The notes beneath the pieces were generated by a model. It was not told the origin of the DNA, searched no databases, and worked only from the letters and a program-made list of their open reading frames with translations. DNA of 40,189 bases, from positions 1 to 40,189 of the forward strand of contig JAIXQY010000053.1 in assembly GCA_027485485.1 (NCBI GenBank), in the 5' to 3' direction. Both the position numbers and the translations under genes were made by a program. Origin of the DNA: Sphingomonadales bacterium. Its GTDB lineage: Bacteria > Pseudomonadota > Alphaproteobacteria > Sphingomonadales > Sphingomonadaceae. Shown here one piece after another: positions 24,636 through 33,558 of this stretch (its first letter is position 1; each line of letters begins with the position of its first letter).

Positions 24636-27056
24636 TCAATCCAGGCGCAGCGCTTCGGCAATCAGCGCCTCTGCTTCCAGCAGCAACGCCGAATCGGCCT
24701 CCGCCCCCACCCGCTCCCGCCCGATGGTGAGCATCGACGGCACCGCCAGCGGTGTCACATGCGGTGCCCGCACGTGGGTGAGGCGCGCGTGCGCCTGTTC
24801 CAGCAGGTCGGCCAGCCGGGCGATATCGGTCAGCTTGCCGCGCGCATCGGTCCAGGCGGCGGTGAGCAGCAGATGATCGGGCTGGTGCTTCCTCAGCACG
24901 TCGTAAATCAGATCGGCCGACACGCTCATCGCCTTGCCGGTCTTTTGCACGCCGGGCTGCACCCGCTCGATCAGGCCGCCGATGATCGCCACCTCGCGGA
25001 ACGCCCGCCGCAGGAACGGCGAAGCGGCCAGCCATTCGGCCAGCTCGTCCTCAAGAACGGTCGGATCGAACAGCGGCCGCGGATCGTCCACCGGCTCCAG
25101 GCTCCAGCACACCATGGCATAATCCGACGCCACAAAGCCCATCGGCATCAGCCCGGCTCGCTCCATGCGCTGCGTCAACAGCATGCCCAGCGTCTGATGC
25201 GCCGGGTGGCCGGCAAAGCCATAGACCGCCATATACCAGCGGCCATCCCGCGCGAATGTTTCCACCAGCACGTCATCCAGGCCCGGCAGGCGGGAAATGC
25301 GGGCCTGCAGGTCCAGCCATTCGCGCACATCATCCGGCATGTCCTGCCAGCGGCTGCGATCATTCATCAAGCCGCGCACGCGCAGCGCCAGCCGGGTCGT
25401 CATCGGCATGCGGCCGCCAGCATAAACCGGCACCTTGGGGCTGCCGCGGCCCAGCCGCACATGAATGTCTGCCCCGTCAAAGCCGGTCACTTCCAGCACC
25501 TGGCCGGCGAACATGAAACTGTCCCCCACCCTGAGCTGCCCGGCGAAATATTCCTCAACCTGGCCCAGGCGGCGGCCGTGGCGGCTGGATTTGCCGCTGC
25601 CGAACACCACGTTCATGGCCACGGCTTCCACAATGGTGCCGCTGTTCATCCGCCACTGCCGCGCCAGCGCCGGGGTGCGCAGCCGCAGCAGGCCATCGCG
25701 CCCGGTCACGATGCGCTGATAGCATTCATAGGCTTTCAGCGCATAGCCCCCGGTGGCGGCATAATCGAGCACATGATCAAAGGCGTCGCGCGTCAGCCCG
25801 GCATAGGGCGCGGCGCTCTTCACCTCATCATACAGGGCATCGGCATGCACCGGCGCGGCAGCCACCAGCCCCACCATATGCTGGGCCAGCACATCCAGCC
25901 CGCCGGGGCGAAAGCCATCGGGATCAAGTTCGCCAGCCGTCACCGCATCGCGGCTGGCAAGCGCCTCCAGATACTCAAAGCGGTTGCCCGGCACGATCAG
26001 GCAGCGGCTGGCTTCATCCATGCGGTGATTGGCCCGCCCCGTGCGCTGCAACAGGCGGCTGGCCCCCTTGGGCGCACCCATCTGGATGACCAGATCGACA
26101 TCGCCCCAATCCAGCCCGAGATCGAGGCTGGCGGTGGCGACGATGGCGCGCAGCCGGCCGGCGGCCATCGCCGCCTCCACCTTGCGCCGGGCTTCGGGCG
26201 CCAGGCTGCCGTGGTGGATGCCGATGGGCAGCGCGTCGTCATTCTCCGCCCACAGATCGCGGAACACCAGTTCGGCCACGGCGCGGGTGTTGACGAACAC
26301 GATCGCCAAGCGAGCCCGCGCAATCTGCTGCATCACCGCGCGGGCGGCCCAGCGGCCATTGTGGCCGCCCCAGGGGATACGGTCATCGATCACCAGGATG
26401 TCGATCCTGGGGTCCGCACCGCCGCTGGCACGCACGATCTCCACGGCCCCGGCGTCGGCATCGGGCGCCAGCCAGCCGGCCCAGCTTTCGGGATCGGATA
26501 TGGTGGCCGACAGGCCAACCCGCTGCATGCCGGGCGCCAGCTTCTGCAGCCGGGCCAGGCAAAGGCTGAGCTGATCCCCGCGCTTGGTGGTGCCAAAGGC
26601 GTGGATCTCATCGATGATCACCCGGCGCACATCCGCCATCATGCGGGCCGATTCGGGCGCCGAGAGCAGGATGGCGAGGCTTTCCGGTGTGGTGAGCAAG
26701 ATCTGCGGCGGCCGCGCCTTTTGCCGGGCCTTGCGATCAGACGGCGTGTCGCCGGTGCGGGTTTCGACCGTGATCTCCAGCCCCATTTCGGCAATGGGGT
26801 TCAGCAGGTTGCGCTGCACATCCACTGCCAGCGCCTTCAATGGCGAGATATAGAGCGTGTGCAGCCCATCGTGGGGCGTGGTGGCCAGATCGGCCAGCGT
26901 CGGCAGAAATCCGGCCAGCGTCTTGCCGGCACCCGTGGGGGCCGTCAGCAGCGCATGCCGCCCACGCGACGCTGCGTCCAGCATCCCCAGCTGATGCGCA
27001 CGCACCTGCCAGCCGCGCTGTGCGAACCAGTTGGCGATGATTGGGGGCAAGTGCAT
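24636..27056 (-). CDS. Ligase-associated DNA damage response DEXH-box helicase (Lhr-like)
   Basis: An 806 aa superfamily 2 helicase of the Lhr type, of the subgroup associated with bacterial ATP-dependent DNA ligase and MBL exonuclease. Walker A APTGAGKT is at residues 39-46 and the DEIH box at 149-152. Further motifs include TTPESLAILLS, VNTRAVAELVF, HHGSLAPEARRKVE, and the motif VI region LQRTGRANHRMDEASR. The C-terminal half contains the winged-helix and Lhr-core region. Family helicases unwind DNA 3' to 5'. The gene starts at 27056, only 51 bp from the palindrome of the divergent toxin-antitoxin operon, so its promoter and that operator share the gap. Confidence 0.92.
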   Translation of the reverse strand: MHLPPIIANWFAQRGWQVRAHQLGMLDAASRGRHALLTAPTGAGKTLAGFLPTLADLATTPHDGLHTLYISPLKALAVDVQRNLLNPIAEMGLEITVETRTGDTPSDRKARQKARPPQILLTTPESLAILLSAPESARMMADVRRVIIDEIHAFGTTKRGDQLSLCLARLQKLAPGMQRVGLSATISDPESWAGWLAPDADAGAVEIVRASGGADPRIDILVIDDRIPWGGHNGRWAARAVMQQIARARLAIVFVNTRAVAELVFRDLWAENDDALPIGIHHGSLAPEARRKVEAAMAAGRLRAIVATASLDLGLDWGDVDLVIQMGAPKGASRLLQRTGRANHRMDEASRCLIVPGNRFEYLEALASRDAVTAGELDPDGFRPGGLDVLAQHMVGLVAAAPVHADALYDEVKSAAPYAGLTRDAFDHVLDYAATGGYALKAYECYQRIVTGRDGLLRLRTPALARQWRMNSGTIVEAVAMNVVFGSGKSSRHGRRLGQVEEYFAGQLRVGDSFMFAGQVLEVTGFDGADIHVRLGRGSPKVPVYAGGRMPMTTRLALRVRGLMNDRSRWQDMPDDVREWLDLQARISRLPGLDDVLVETFARDGRWYMAVYGFAGHPAHQTLGMLLTQRMERAGLMPMGFVASDYAMVCWSLEPVDDPRPLFDPTVLEDELAEWLAASPFLRRAFREVAIIGGLIERVQPGVQKTGKAMSVSADLIYDVLRKHQPDHLLLTAAWTDARGKLTDIARLADLLEQAHARLTHVRAPHVTPLAVPSMLTIGRERVGAEADSALLLEAEALIAEALRLD

Positions 27057-27107
27057 GGTTTTGCCTTACAGCCCAATAGCGCGGTTTCGCCAGCCTTGCC
27101 CAAGCGT

Positions 27108-27123
27108 TGATATCATGATATCA
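27108..27123. promoter_or_regulatory. Perfect 16 bp palindrome, probable antitoxin operator
   Basis: TGATATCATGATATCA is a perfect palindrome and also two direct copies of the palindromic octamer TGATATCA. It is strikingly AT-rich for this genome. It lies 8 bp upstream of the antitoxin start codon at 27132, within its likely -10/start region, and in the 75 bp gap shared with the divergent helicase. Ribbon-helix-helix antitoxins of the FitA type are known to bind such inverted repeats and repress their own operon, so this is the best candidate operator. Confidence 0.75.
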
Positions 27124-27131
27124 GGATGTTC

Positions 27132-27368
27132 ATGGCACAGATCCTTGTTCGCAACCTTGATGATCATGTGAAGGCCGGCCTCGCCCGCCGTGCCGCCCGC
27201 CATGGCCGCAGCCTGGAGGCCGAGGCTCGGGCAATCCTGGCCGAAGCGGTAAACCCGCCGCAAGTCGGGCTGGGGACGCGGATCGCGCAGCGATTTGCCG
27301 GTATCGGCCTTGACGAACCGCTGGAATCAATGCCGGCCATCGCCATCAAGCCGGTGACCTTTGATTGA
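27132..27368 (+). CDS. FitA-like ribbon-helix-helix antitoxin
   Basis: A 78 aa antitoxin of the Arc/MetJ ribbon-helix-helix type, FitA branch. The beta strand and two helices are visible in AQILVRNLDDHVKAGLARRAARHGRSLEAEARAILAEA (residues 2-39, given as landmarks ILVRNLDD, LARRAARHGRS, EAEARAIL). The C-terminal tail (residues 45-78) would wrap the toxin. I chose ATG 27132 because AGGA lies five bases upstream and FitA proteins begin MAQ; an ATG at 27126 is in frame. Its stop overlaps the toxin start by 8 bp. The antitoxin should repress its own promoter through the palindrome directly upstream. Confidence 0.88.
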   Translation: MAQILVRNLDDHVKAGLARRAARHGRSLEAEARAILAEAVNPPQVGLGTRIAQRFAGIGLDEPLESMPAIAIKPVTFD

Positions 27369-27810
27369 GCCTGTCAGCCGGGCAGACTGGCTGATCGACA
27401 CCAACATCGTCTCTGAGCTGATGCGTGACCGTCCGAACACCGCTGTGTTGGCCTGGCTCGATGCCAGCCGGCAGAATCGACTCTTCCTCAGCAGTGTTTC
27501 GATCATGGAACTGCGTTACGGCCTCGCACGGCTGGCTGAAGGCCGGCGTCGGCAACAGCTGGAGGCCGCGCTTGGGGCGGTGATCACCGAAGATTTTGTC
27601 GGCCGCATTCTGGGGTTCGATTTGGCGGCGGCGGAGCAGGCCGGCGTGCTGCAGGCCCAGCGTGAAGCATCCGGCCGCCCGGTCGAAGTGCGCGACACCA
27701 TGATCGCCGGCATTGCCCTGGCCAACCGCATGGGCATCGCCACCCGCAACATGGCCGATTTCCACGGGATGGACGTGCCGGTGGTGAACCCGTTTGATGC
27801 CCAGCCCTGA
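27361..27810 (+). CDS. PIN-domain ribonuclease toxin (VapC/FitB type)
   Basis: A 149 aa PIN-domain toxin, presumed RNase held inactive by the neighbouring antitoxin. The acidic active site is complete: D13 (LIDTNIVSEL), E50 (SIMELRYG), D112 (VRDTMIAGIA) and D133 near the end (NMADFHG). Length and wording match the FitB group. Translation starts at a TTG overlapping the antitoxin stop, so toxin production depends on antitoxin translation. Unusually, its 3' end overlaps the start of the ligase-associated exonuclease gene by 14 bp. All catalytic residues are intact, so the pair is probably live rather than decaying. Confidence 0.92.
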   Translation: MIEPVSRADWLIDTNIVSELMRDRPNTAVLAWLDASRQNRLFLSSVSIMELRYGLARLAEGRRRQQLEAALGAVITEDFVGRILGFDLAAAEQAGVLQAQREASGRPVEVRDTMIAGIALANRMGIATRNMADFHGMDVPVVNPFDAQP

Positions 27811-28798
27811 CTGGATCATCCCGCACGGCCACGGCCTTTATCTGCCCGGCATCGACAGCTGGATCGATCCGGGGCGGGCGGTCGATCGGGCCATCATCAC
27901 CCACGGCCATGCCGATCACGCCCGCGCCGGCCATGGGGCCGTGCTGGCCACCGCCGAAACCCTGGCCATCATGCAGCAACGCTTTGGCCCGCAACCGGGC
28001 AGGCAGGCCATGGCCTATGGTGAGCGGCTGCCGCTGGGTGATGGCATCACGTTGATGCTGTTGCCGGCCGGGCATGTGCTGGGTTCGGCGCAGATCGTGC
28101 TGGAAAAAGGCGCCACGCGGCTGATCGTGTCGGGGGACTACAAGCGCCGCCCCGATCCCACCTGCACGCCGTTCGAACCGCTGGCCTGTGATATCTTCAT
28201 CACCGAAGCCACGTTCGGCCTGCCGGTGTTCCGCCATCCCGATGCGGCGGCAGAAGTGGCCAAGTTGCTCGCCACACTCCGCGCCAATCCGGATCGCTGT
28301 GTGCTGGTCGGCGCCTATGCCCTGGGCAAGGCGCAACGGCTGATCGCCGAAGTGCGCCGTTCCGGCCACGATGCGCCGATCTATCTGCATGGCGCGATGA
28401 CGGCGCTGTGCGAACTTTACCAGGCGCATGGCGTTGCGCTGGGCGATCTGCGGCCCGTCGGCACCCTGAAGGGCGACGCGCTGAAGGGCCACATCATCGT
28501 CGCGCCGCCATCGGCCCTGCATGACCGCTGGAGCCGCCGCCTGCCCGATCCGGTCACCGCCATGGCCAGCGGCTGGATGCGGGTGCGCCAGCGCGCCGTG
28601 CAGCGCGGTGTGGAATTGCCACTGATCATTTCCGATCATGCCGATTGGGACGAGCTGACCGCGACGATCACCGACCTGAGCCCCGGCGACGTGTGGGTCA
28701 CCCACGGCCGCGAGGAGGCGCTGGTGCGTTGGTGCGCGCTGAACCAGCGCCGCGCCCGTGCGCTGGCATTGGTGGGGCGGGAGGAGGAAGGGGATTGA
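27797..28798 (+). CDS. Ligase-associated DNA damage response exonuclease (MBL fold)
   Basis: A 333 aa metallo-beta-lactamase/beta-CASP nuclease of the ligase-associated DNA damage response family. The zinc motif HxHxDH is at residues 36-41 (THGHADHARAGHG). Other features are GHVLGSAQI with a motif 3 His, VSGDYKRRPDPT with the metal-bridging Asp, ITEATFGLPVF, and a C-terminal SDHADWDEL. It would process DNA ends before ligation. I chose ATG 27797; it lies inside the toxin gene's last codons and overlaps it by 14 bp, so it is very likely translated from the toxin-antitoxin mRNA. Normally the ATP-dependent ligase gene follows directly, overlapping its stop; here the next gene is pyrD. Confidence 0.92.
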   Translation: MPSPDWIIPHGHGLYLPGIDSWIDPGRAVDRAIITHGHADHARAGHGAVLATAETLAIMQQRFGPQPGRQAMAYGERLPLGDGITLMLLPAGHVLGSAQIVLEKGATRLIVSGDYKRRPDPTCTPFEPLACDIFITEATFGLPVFRHPDAAAEVAKLLATLRANPDRCVLVGAYALGKAQRLIAEVRRSGHDAPIYLHGAMTALCELYQAHGVALGDLRPVGTLKGDALKGHIIVAPPSALHDRWSRRLPDPVTAMASGWMRVRQRAVQRGVELPLIISDHADWDELTATITDLSPGDVWVTHGREEALVRWCALNQRRARALALVGREEEGD

Positions 28799-28831
28799 AC
28801 GGGCGCGCCCGGCCTGCCATGGCCGAAGGCG

Positions 28832-29872
28832 ATGTTTGCCCTGCTCAAGCCCTGGCTGTTCGCGCTCGATCCCGAGGTGGCGCACAATCTCACGCTGGCC
28901 GCCCTGAAAACCGGCCAAAGTCTGGCTGTGCTGCCCCGCGCAGCCGCCGATGATCCGATCCTCGCCACCAGCATCGCCGGCCTGAGCCTGCCCAACCCCA
29001 TCGGTCTCGCCGCCGGGTTCGACAAGGATGCCGAGGTGCCCGATGCCATGCTGAAGCTGGGCTTTGGCTTTGTGGAGTGCGGCAGCGTCTGCCCGCGCCC
29101 ACAGCCCGGCAATCCGCAGCCGCGGCTGTTCCGGCTGGTGGAGGATCGCGCCGTGATCAACCGCTTCGGCTTCAATTCCAAAGGCGTGGAGTTCGCCCAT
29201 GCCCGGCTGACGGCGCGCGCCGGCAAGTCCGGCATCGTTGGCATCAACCTCGGCGCCAACAAGGACAGCGCGGATCGCACCGATGATTATGTCGTCGCCC
29301 TGCGCGCACTCGCCCCCCATGCCTCCTATGTCACCGTCAACATCTCCTCCCCCAACACGCCGGGCCTGCGGTCCCTGCAGGATGGCGCCGCGCTGGCCGA
29401 TCTGATCGCGCGGGTGATGGCGGCGCGTGGCCAGCTCGATGTGCCGCTCTTCGTCAAGGTTGCCCCCGATCAGGGTGAGGATGATTGGGCCACCATCGTG
29501 CGCGCCTGCATCGATGGCGGGGTGGATGGCCTGATCGTGTCCAACACCACAGTCTCGCGGCCGGCGTTGGCCAGCCGCCACGCCGGCGAAACCGGCGGGC
29601 TGTCGGGCGCACCGCTGAAGCCATTGGCCTTGGCTGCGCTGCAACGGTTCCGCAGCGAGACCGGCGGCCAGCTGCCGCTGATCGCGGTGGGCGGCATCGC
29701 CTCGGGCCAGGATGCCTATGATCGCATCCGCGCCGGGGCCAGCGCGGTGCAGCTCTATTCGGCGCTGGTCTATGAAGGCCCCGGCCTCGTCACCCGCATC
29801 AAGGCCGAACTGGCCGCCCTGCTGCGCCGCGACGGCTTTGCCAGCGTGGCGGCGGCCTGCCGCGCGGTTTAG
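28832..29872 (+). CDS. pyrD: Quinone-dependent dihydroorotate dehydrogenase (class 2)
   Basis: Oxidises dihydroorotate to orotate in pyrimidine synthesis, passing electrons to membrane quinone. The 346 aa protein has the class 2 N-terminal amphipathic extension (residues 1-40, FALLKPWLFALDPEVAHNLT), NPIGLAAGFDKDAE, NRFGFNSKGVE, and the catalytic-Ser strand TVNISSPNTPGLRSL. The FMN-phosphate loop is GGIASGQDAYDRIRAGASAVQLYSALVYEGP. The ATG lies 33 bp after the exonuclease gene with no terminator between, so it may share that operon. Confidence 0.96.
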   Translation: MFALLKPWLFALDPEVAHNLTLAALKTGQSLAVLPRAAADDPILATSIAGLSLPNPIGLAAGFDKDAEVPDAMLKLGFGFVECGSVCPRPQPGNPQPRLFRLVEDRAVINRFGFNSKGVEFAHARLTARAGKSGIVGINLGANKDSADRTDDYVVALRALAPHASYVTVNISSPNTPGLRSLQDGAALADLIARVMAARGQLDVPLFVKVAPDQGEDDWATIVRACIDGGVDGLIVSNTTVSRPALASRHAGETGGLSGAPLKPLALAALQRFRSETGGQLPLIAVGGIASGQDAYDRIRAGASAVQLYSALVYEGPGLVTRIKAELAALLRRDGFASVAAACRAV

Positions 29873-29913
29873 GCACTTTTCAGGCGCGCAAATCCGCCTA
29901 AGGTGCTCGTCCC

Positions 29914-31647
29914 ATGAAAAGCCTCCTGTTCCTCGCCGCCTCGCTCCTCGCCACCGCAGCCGTGGCGCAACCCATTCCCAGGGATGCCGACAGCGGCCCG
30001 GTGCAGGCCGCGGCCAGCGCTGGCGCCGGCCCGTTCAAGGCGGTGGTGTCCGCCGCCAACCCGCTGGCCAGTGAAGCCGGCCTGTCCATCCTTCGCGCCG
30101 GTGGCAGCGCGGCCGATGCCGCCATTGCCACCATGCTGGCGCTGACGGTGGTTGAACCGCAAAGCTCCGGCATCGGCGGCGGTGGCTTCATCGTGTATCA
30201 GCCGGCCAAGGGCAAATTGGGCACCATCGATGGCCGCGAAAAGGCCCCCGGCGTCGCCAGCCCCGGCCAGTTCCTCGGCCCCGATGGCAAGCCGATGCCC
30301 TTCTTCAAGGCCGCCACCGGCGGGCGCAGCGTGGGCGTGCCGGGCAATGTCGCGCTGGCCGCCGAAGCCCACAGGAAATGGGGCAAGCTGCCCTGGGCCA
30401 AATTGTTCGAACCGGCGATCCGCCTGACCGAAGGCTTCCCGATCTCGCCCACGCTCGCCCGCTTCATCGCCTTTGGGCAAGACAGTCTGAAACAGGCCGG
30501 CCCCGAAGGCCGCGCGCTCTATTTCGATCAGGCCGGCGCGCCGCTGCCCGCCGGCATGACCTTCCGCAACGACAGGCTCGCCGCCACGCTGCGCGCCATT
30601 GCCAAGGACGGGCCGGACGCCTTTTACAAGGGCGACATCGCCGCCGGCATCGTGAAGGCCGTCTCCACTGCCGACGCCAATCCAACCGCCATGACCATGG
30701 CCGATCTCGCCGCCTACAAGGCCGAAGTGCGCGATCCGGTGTGCGGCGCTTATCGCCAATACAAGGTGTGCGGCATGGGCCCGCCATCGTCGGGTGGCAC
30801 CGGTGTGCTGGCCATGCTCAAGCAGCTGGAACGCTTTGACATGGCGGGGCTGGGCAAGGACAATCCTGTGGCCTGGCATCTGTTCGCCGAAAGCCAGCGC
30901 CTGGCCTATGCCGATCGCGAAAAATGGATCGGCGATCCGGCCTTTGTCGCCGTGCCGACCAGGGGCCTTGCCGATCCGGCCTATCTGGCGGCGCGCTCCG
31001 CCCTGATCAGCGCGGGCGATCGCATGGCCAAGGCCGATCCCGGCATGCCCGCCGGTGCGCCCACGGCGCGGGTGAACGCGGCCGACAATGAAGTGGCCGG
31101 CACCACCAATTTCGCTGTCGCCGATGCCCAGGGCAACATCACCACCTGGACAAGCACGGTGGAAAAGACCTTCGGCTCCGGCCTGGTTTCCAATGGCTTC
31201 GTGCTCAACAACGAGCTGACCGATTTCAACTTCGCCCCCGAGGATCAGGGCAAGCTGACGGCCAATCATGTTCAGCCCGGCAAGCGGCCGCGCTCGGCCA
31301 TGTCGCCCACCATCGTTTATGATGCCAAGGGCCAGCCGATCCTGGCGATTGGTGCGGCTGGCGGCGTCACCATCATCGCGCAGGTGACCAAGGCCATCAT
31401 CGGCGTGCTCGATTGGGGTCTGCCGGTGGAAGAGGCCATCGCCTTGCCGCAGCTGATTGCCAGCGGGGATCGTTTTGCCGTGGAAAAGGGCACATTCCTG
31501 GAAGCGATGATCCCGGCCTTCACCGCCATGGGCCACAAGCCTGTGGCCAGCGCCCTGCCGCTGAAGCTGAACGGGGTGCAGCGCACGGCTGGCGGCTGGC
31601 GCGGCGGTGCCGATGCGCGCGGCGAAGGCCGGCCAGCCGGCTATTGA
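29914..31647 (+). CDS. ggt: Gamma-glutamyltransferase
   Basis: Periplasmic enzyme that hydrolyses or transfers the gamma-glutamyl group of glutathione. The 577 aa precursor has a signal peptide (about residues 1-18, ending AVA-QP) and the autoprocessing site: the nucleophile is T397 in GTTNFAVADAQGN, placed where E. coli has T391. Substrate-pocket motifs are FGSGLVSNGFVLNNELTDF and the PGKRPRSAMSPTIV loop. Normally the motif after the nucleophile begins TTHFS; here it is TTNFA, a tolerated change. The protein should self-cleave into large and small subunits. It begins 41 bp after pyrD. Confidence 0.94.
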   Translation: MKSLLFLAASLLATAAVAQPIPRDADSGPVQAAASAGAGPFKAVVSAANPLASEAGLSILRAGGSAADAAIATMLALTVVEPQSSGIGGGGFIVYQPAKGKLGTIDGREKAPGVASPGQFLGPDGKPMPFFKAATGGRSVGVPGNVALAAEAHRKWGKLPWAKLFEPAIRLTEGFPISPTLARFIAFGQDSLKQAGPEGRALYFDQAGAPLPAGMTFRNDRLAATLRAIAKDGPDAFYKGDIAAGIVKAVSTADANPTAMTMADLAAYKAEVRDPVCGAYRQYKVCGMGPPSSGGTGVLAMLKQLERFDMAGLGKDNPVAWHLFAESQRLAYADREKWIGDPAFVAVPTRGLADPAYLAARSALISAGDRMAKADPGMPAGAPTARVNAADNEVAGTTNFAVADAQGNITTWTSTVEKTFGSGLVSNGFVLNNELTDFNFAPEDQGKLTANHVQPGKRPRSAMSPTIVYDAKGQPILAIGAAGGVTIIAQVTKAIIGVLDWGLPVEEAIALPQLIASGDRFAVEKGTFLEAMIPAFTAMGHKPVASALPLKLNGVQRTAGGWRGGADARGEGRPAGY

Positions 31648-31690
31648 CTGGACGCAAACAAGGGGTGATCAACACCCTGGTTGGGAGAGG

Positions 31691-33547
31691 ATGATGTTGC
31701 CGAAACTGCCGCCGATGCGGCCTGCCCTGATGGCTGCACGCGTGGATCAGGCGCAAAACCTGGTCAGCCTGTTTCTGGATCGCGCCGATGAACAGCCAAA
31801 GGCGCCGATGCTCACCGCCAAGGTGGGCGGGCAATGGCGCACGATCAGCTGGGGCGAGGCCCGCGATATCGTGGCGGCGCTGTCGGCGGCGCTGATCGGC
31901 ATCGGCATCGGGCGCGGCGACCGCGTGTGCCTGGTTTCGGAAAACCGGCCGGAATGGTGCCTGGCCGATCTGGCCATCATGGCGGCCGGCGGCATCACCG
32001 TGCCGGCCTATACCACCAACACCGAAGCCGATCACACCCATATCCTGACCAACAGCGGCGCCCGCGCCGTGATCGTTTCCGGCGAAAAACTCGGCAAGGC
32101 CGTGCTGCCGGCGGCATTGGCCACCGAACATTGCCGCATCATCATCGGCATGGAAGCGATGGCCGATGTGCAGGGCCTGGTGATCCATGACTGGAACCGG
32201 CTGGTGGGCAGCCGCGCCCCGATGATGGACGAGGATCGCGCTGCCGTGCGCGCCCGCGCCACCATGCGCCGCGAGGATCTGGCCTGCCTGATCTACACCA
32301 GCGGCACCGGCGGCCTGCCGCGCGGCGTGCGCCAGCATCATGGTGCCATCATGCGCAACATTGCCGGCGCCATCACCGTGATCGAACAGGATTTTCCGGA
32401 TCCCCCGGCCGAGGCCAAGGGCGAGATTTTCCTGTCGTTCCTGCCGCTCAGCCACGCTTATGAGCATACGGCCGGCCAGTATATGCCGATCGGGATGGGC
32501 GGGCAGATCTGGTATGCCGAGGGGCTGGAGAAGCTGGCCGCCAATATCGAGGAGTCCGGCCCCACGCTGATGGTGGTGGTGCCGCGCCTGTTCGAAGTGC
32601 TGCGCATGCGCATCGCCAAGCAGATCGAGAAGCAGGGCGGCCTGGCGGTCACCCTGCTCAACCAGGCGCTGGCCATCGCCCGCAAGGAAGCCAAGGGCGA
32701 AAGCCTGAACCTGGCCGAAAAGCTGATCGATCAGGCGCTGGAACGCACCATCCGCAAATCCATCCGGGCTAAGTTCGGTGGCCGTTTGCGCGCCATGGTG
32801 GCCGGCGGCGCGCCCTTGAATCCGGAGGTTGGCATTTTCTTCACCGCGGTGGGCATCGCCATCCTGCAAGGCTATGGCCAGACCGAGGCCGGCCCGGTGA
32901 TCAGCTGCAACCGCCCGCGCGCGCGCCTGAAGATGCACACGGTGGGCCCGCCGCTGGACCAGGTGGAGGTGAAGATCGCGCCGGATGGCGAGATATTGGT
33001 GCGCGGCGAGCTGGTGATGGACGGCTACTGGATGAACGACGCCGAAAGCCACAAGGCCCTGAAGGATGGCTGGCTCTACACCGGCGACATCGGCCACCTC
33101 GACAAGGATGGCCATCTGGTCATCACCGATCGCAAGAAGGATATCCTCGTCAACGACAAGGGCGACAATGTCGCGCCGCAGCGGGTGGAAGGCATGCTCA
33201 CCCTGCAGGACGAGATTGCCCAGGCGATGGTCTATGGCGATCGCCGCCCCTATCTGGTGGGCGTGGTCGTCCCCGAAGCCGAATGGGCGCTCAGCTTCGC
33301 GCGCGACAAGGGCCTGCCCGCCGATCTCGACAAGTTGCGGCAGGAACCGGAATTCGTGCGGGCCATGCAAGGCGCGGTGGACCGGGTGAACCAGAAGCTC
33401 AGCGTGATTGAGAAGGTGCGCCGGGTGATCATCGCCGATGCCCCGTTCAGCACCGACAATCAGCAGCTCACCCCCAGCCTGAAGATCCGCCGCCATGTGC
33501 TGAAGCAGGTCTATGGCGACCGGCTGGACAAGCTCTACAAAGACTGA
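31691..33547 (+). CDS. Long-chain acyl-CoA synthetase with altered ATP-binding loop
   Basis: An ANL-superfamily enzyme of 618 aa, in the long-chain fatty acyl-CoA ligase branch. It contains GEARDIVAAL, FLSFLPLSHAYEHTAGQY, GGRLRAMVAGGAPL, GYGQTEAGPVIS, GWLYTGDIGHLDKDGHLVITDRKKD and the C-terminal TPSLKIRRHVL with the catalytic Lys. The ATP-binding loop reads YTSGTGGLPRGV where the consensus is YTSGTTGxPKG: one Thr is Gly and the Lys is Arg. This variant occurs in a branch of alphaproteobacterial ligases and is probably active. Two adjacent ATGs (31691, 31694) are possible starts; a GGGAGAGG sequence lies immediately before. A small GGGTG-ATCAA-CACCC hairpin at 31663-31677 lies in the leader. 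Confidence 0.9.
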   Translation: MMLPKLPPMRPALMAARVDQAQNLVSLFLDRADEQPKAPMLTAKVGGQWRTISWGEARDIVAALSAALIGIGIGRGDRVCLVSENRPEWCLADLAIMAAGGITVPAYTTNTEADHTHILTNSGARAVIVSGEKLGKAVLPAALATEHCRIIIGMEAMADVQGLVIHDWNRLVGSRAPMMDEDRAAVRARATMRREDLACLIYTSGTGGLPRGVRQHHGAIMRNIAGAITVIEQDFPDPPAEAKGEIFLSFLPLSHAYEHTAGQYMPIGMGGQIWYAEGLEKLAANIEESGPTLMVVVPRLFEVLRMRIAKQIEKQGGLAVTLLNQALAIARKEAKGESLNLAEKLIDQALERTIRKSIRAKFGGRLRAMVAGGAPLNPEVGIFFTAVGIAILQGYGQTEAGPVISCNRPRARLKMHTVGPPLDQVEVKIAPDGEILVRGELVMDGYWMNDAESHKALKDGWLYTGDIGHLDKDGHLVITDRKKDILVNDKGDNVAPQRVEGMLTLQDEIAQAMVYGDRRPYLVGVVVPEAEWALSFARDKGLPADLDKLRQEPEFVRAMQGAVDRVNQKLSVIEKVRRVIIADAPFSTDNQQLTPSLKIRRHVLKQVYGDRLDKLYKD

Positions 33548-33558
33548 TCCAGGCCGCG

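Noticed and set aside
24621-27110. 829-codon plus-strand open frame opposite the helicase
   Set aside because: It mirrors the helicase gene, is rich in His/Gln/Arg/Gly as expected for the antisense of a high-GC gene, and shows no family motif.
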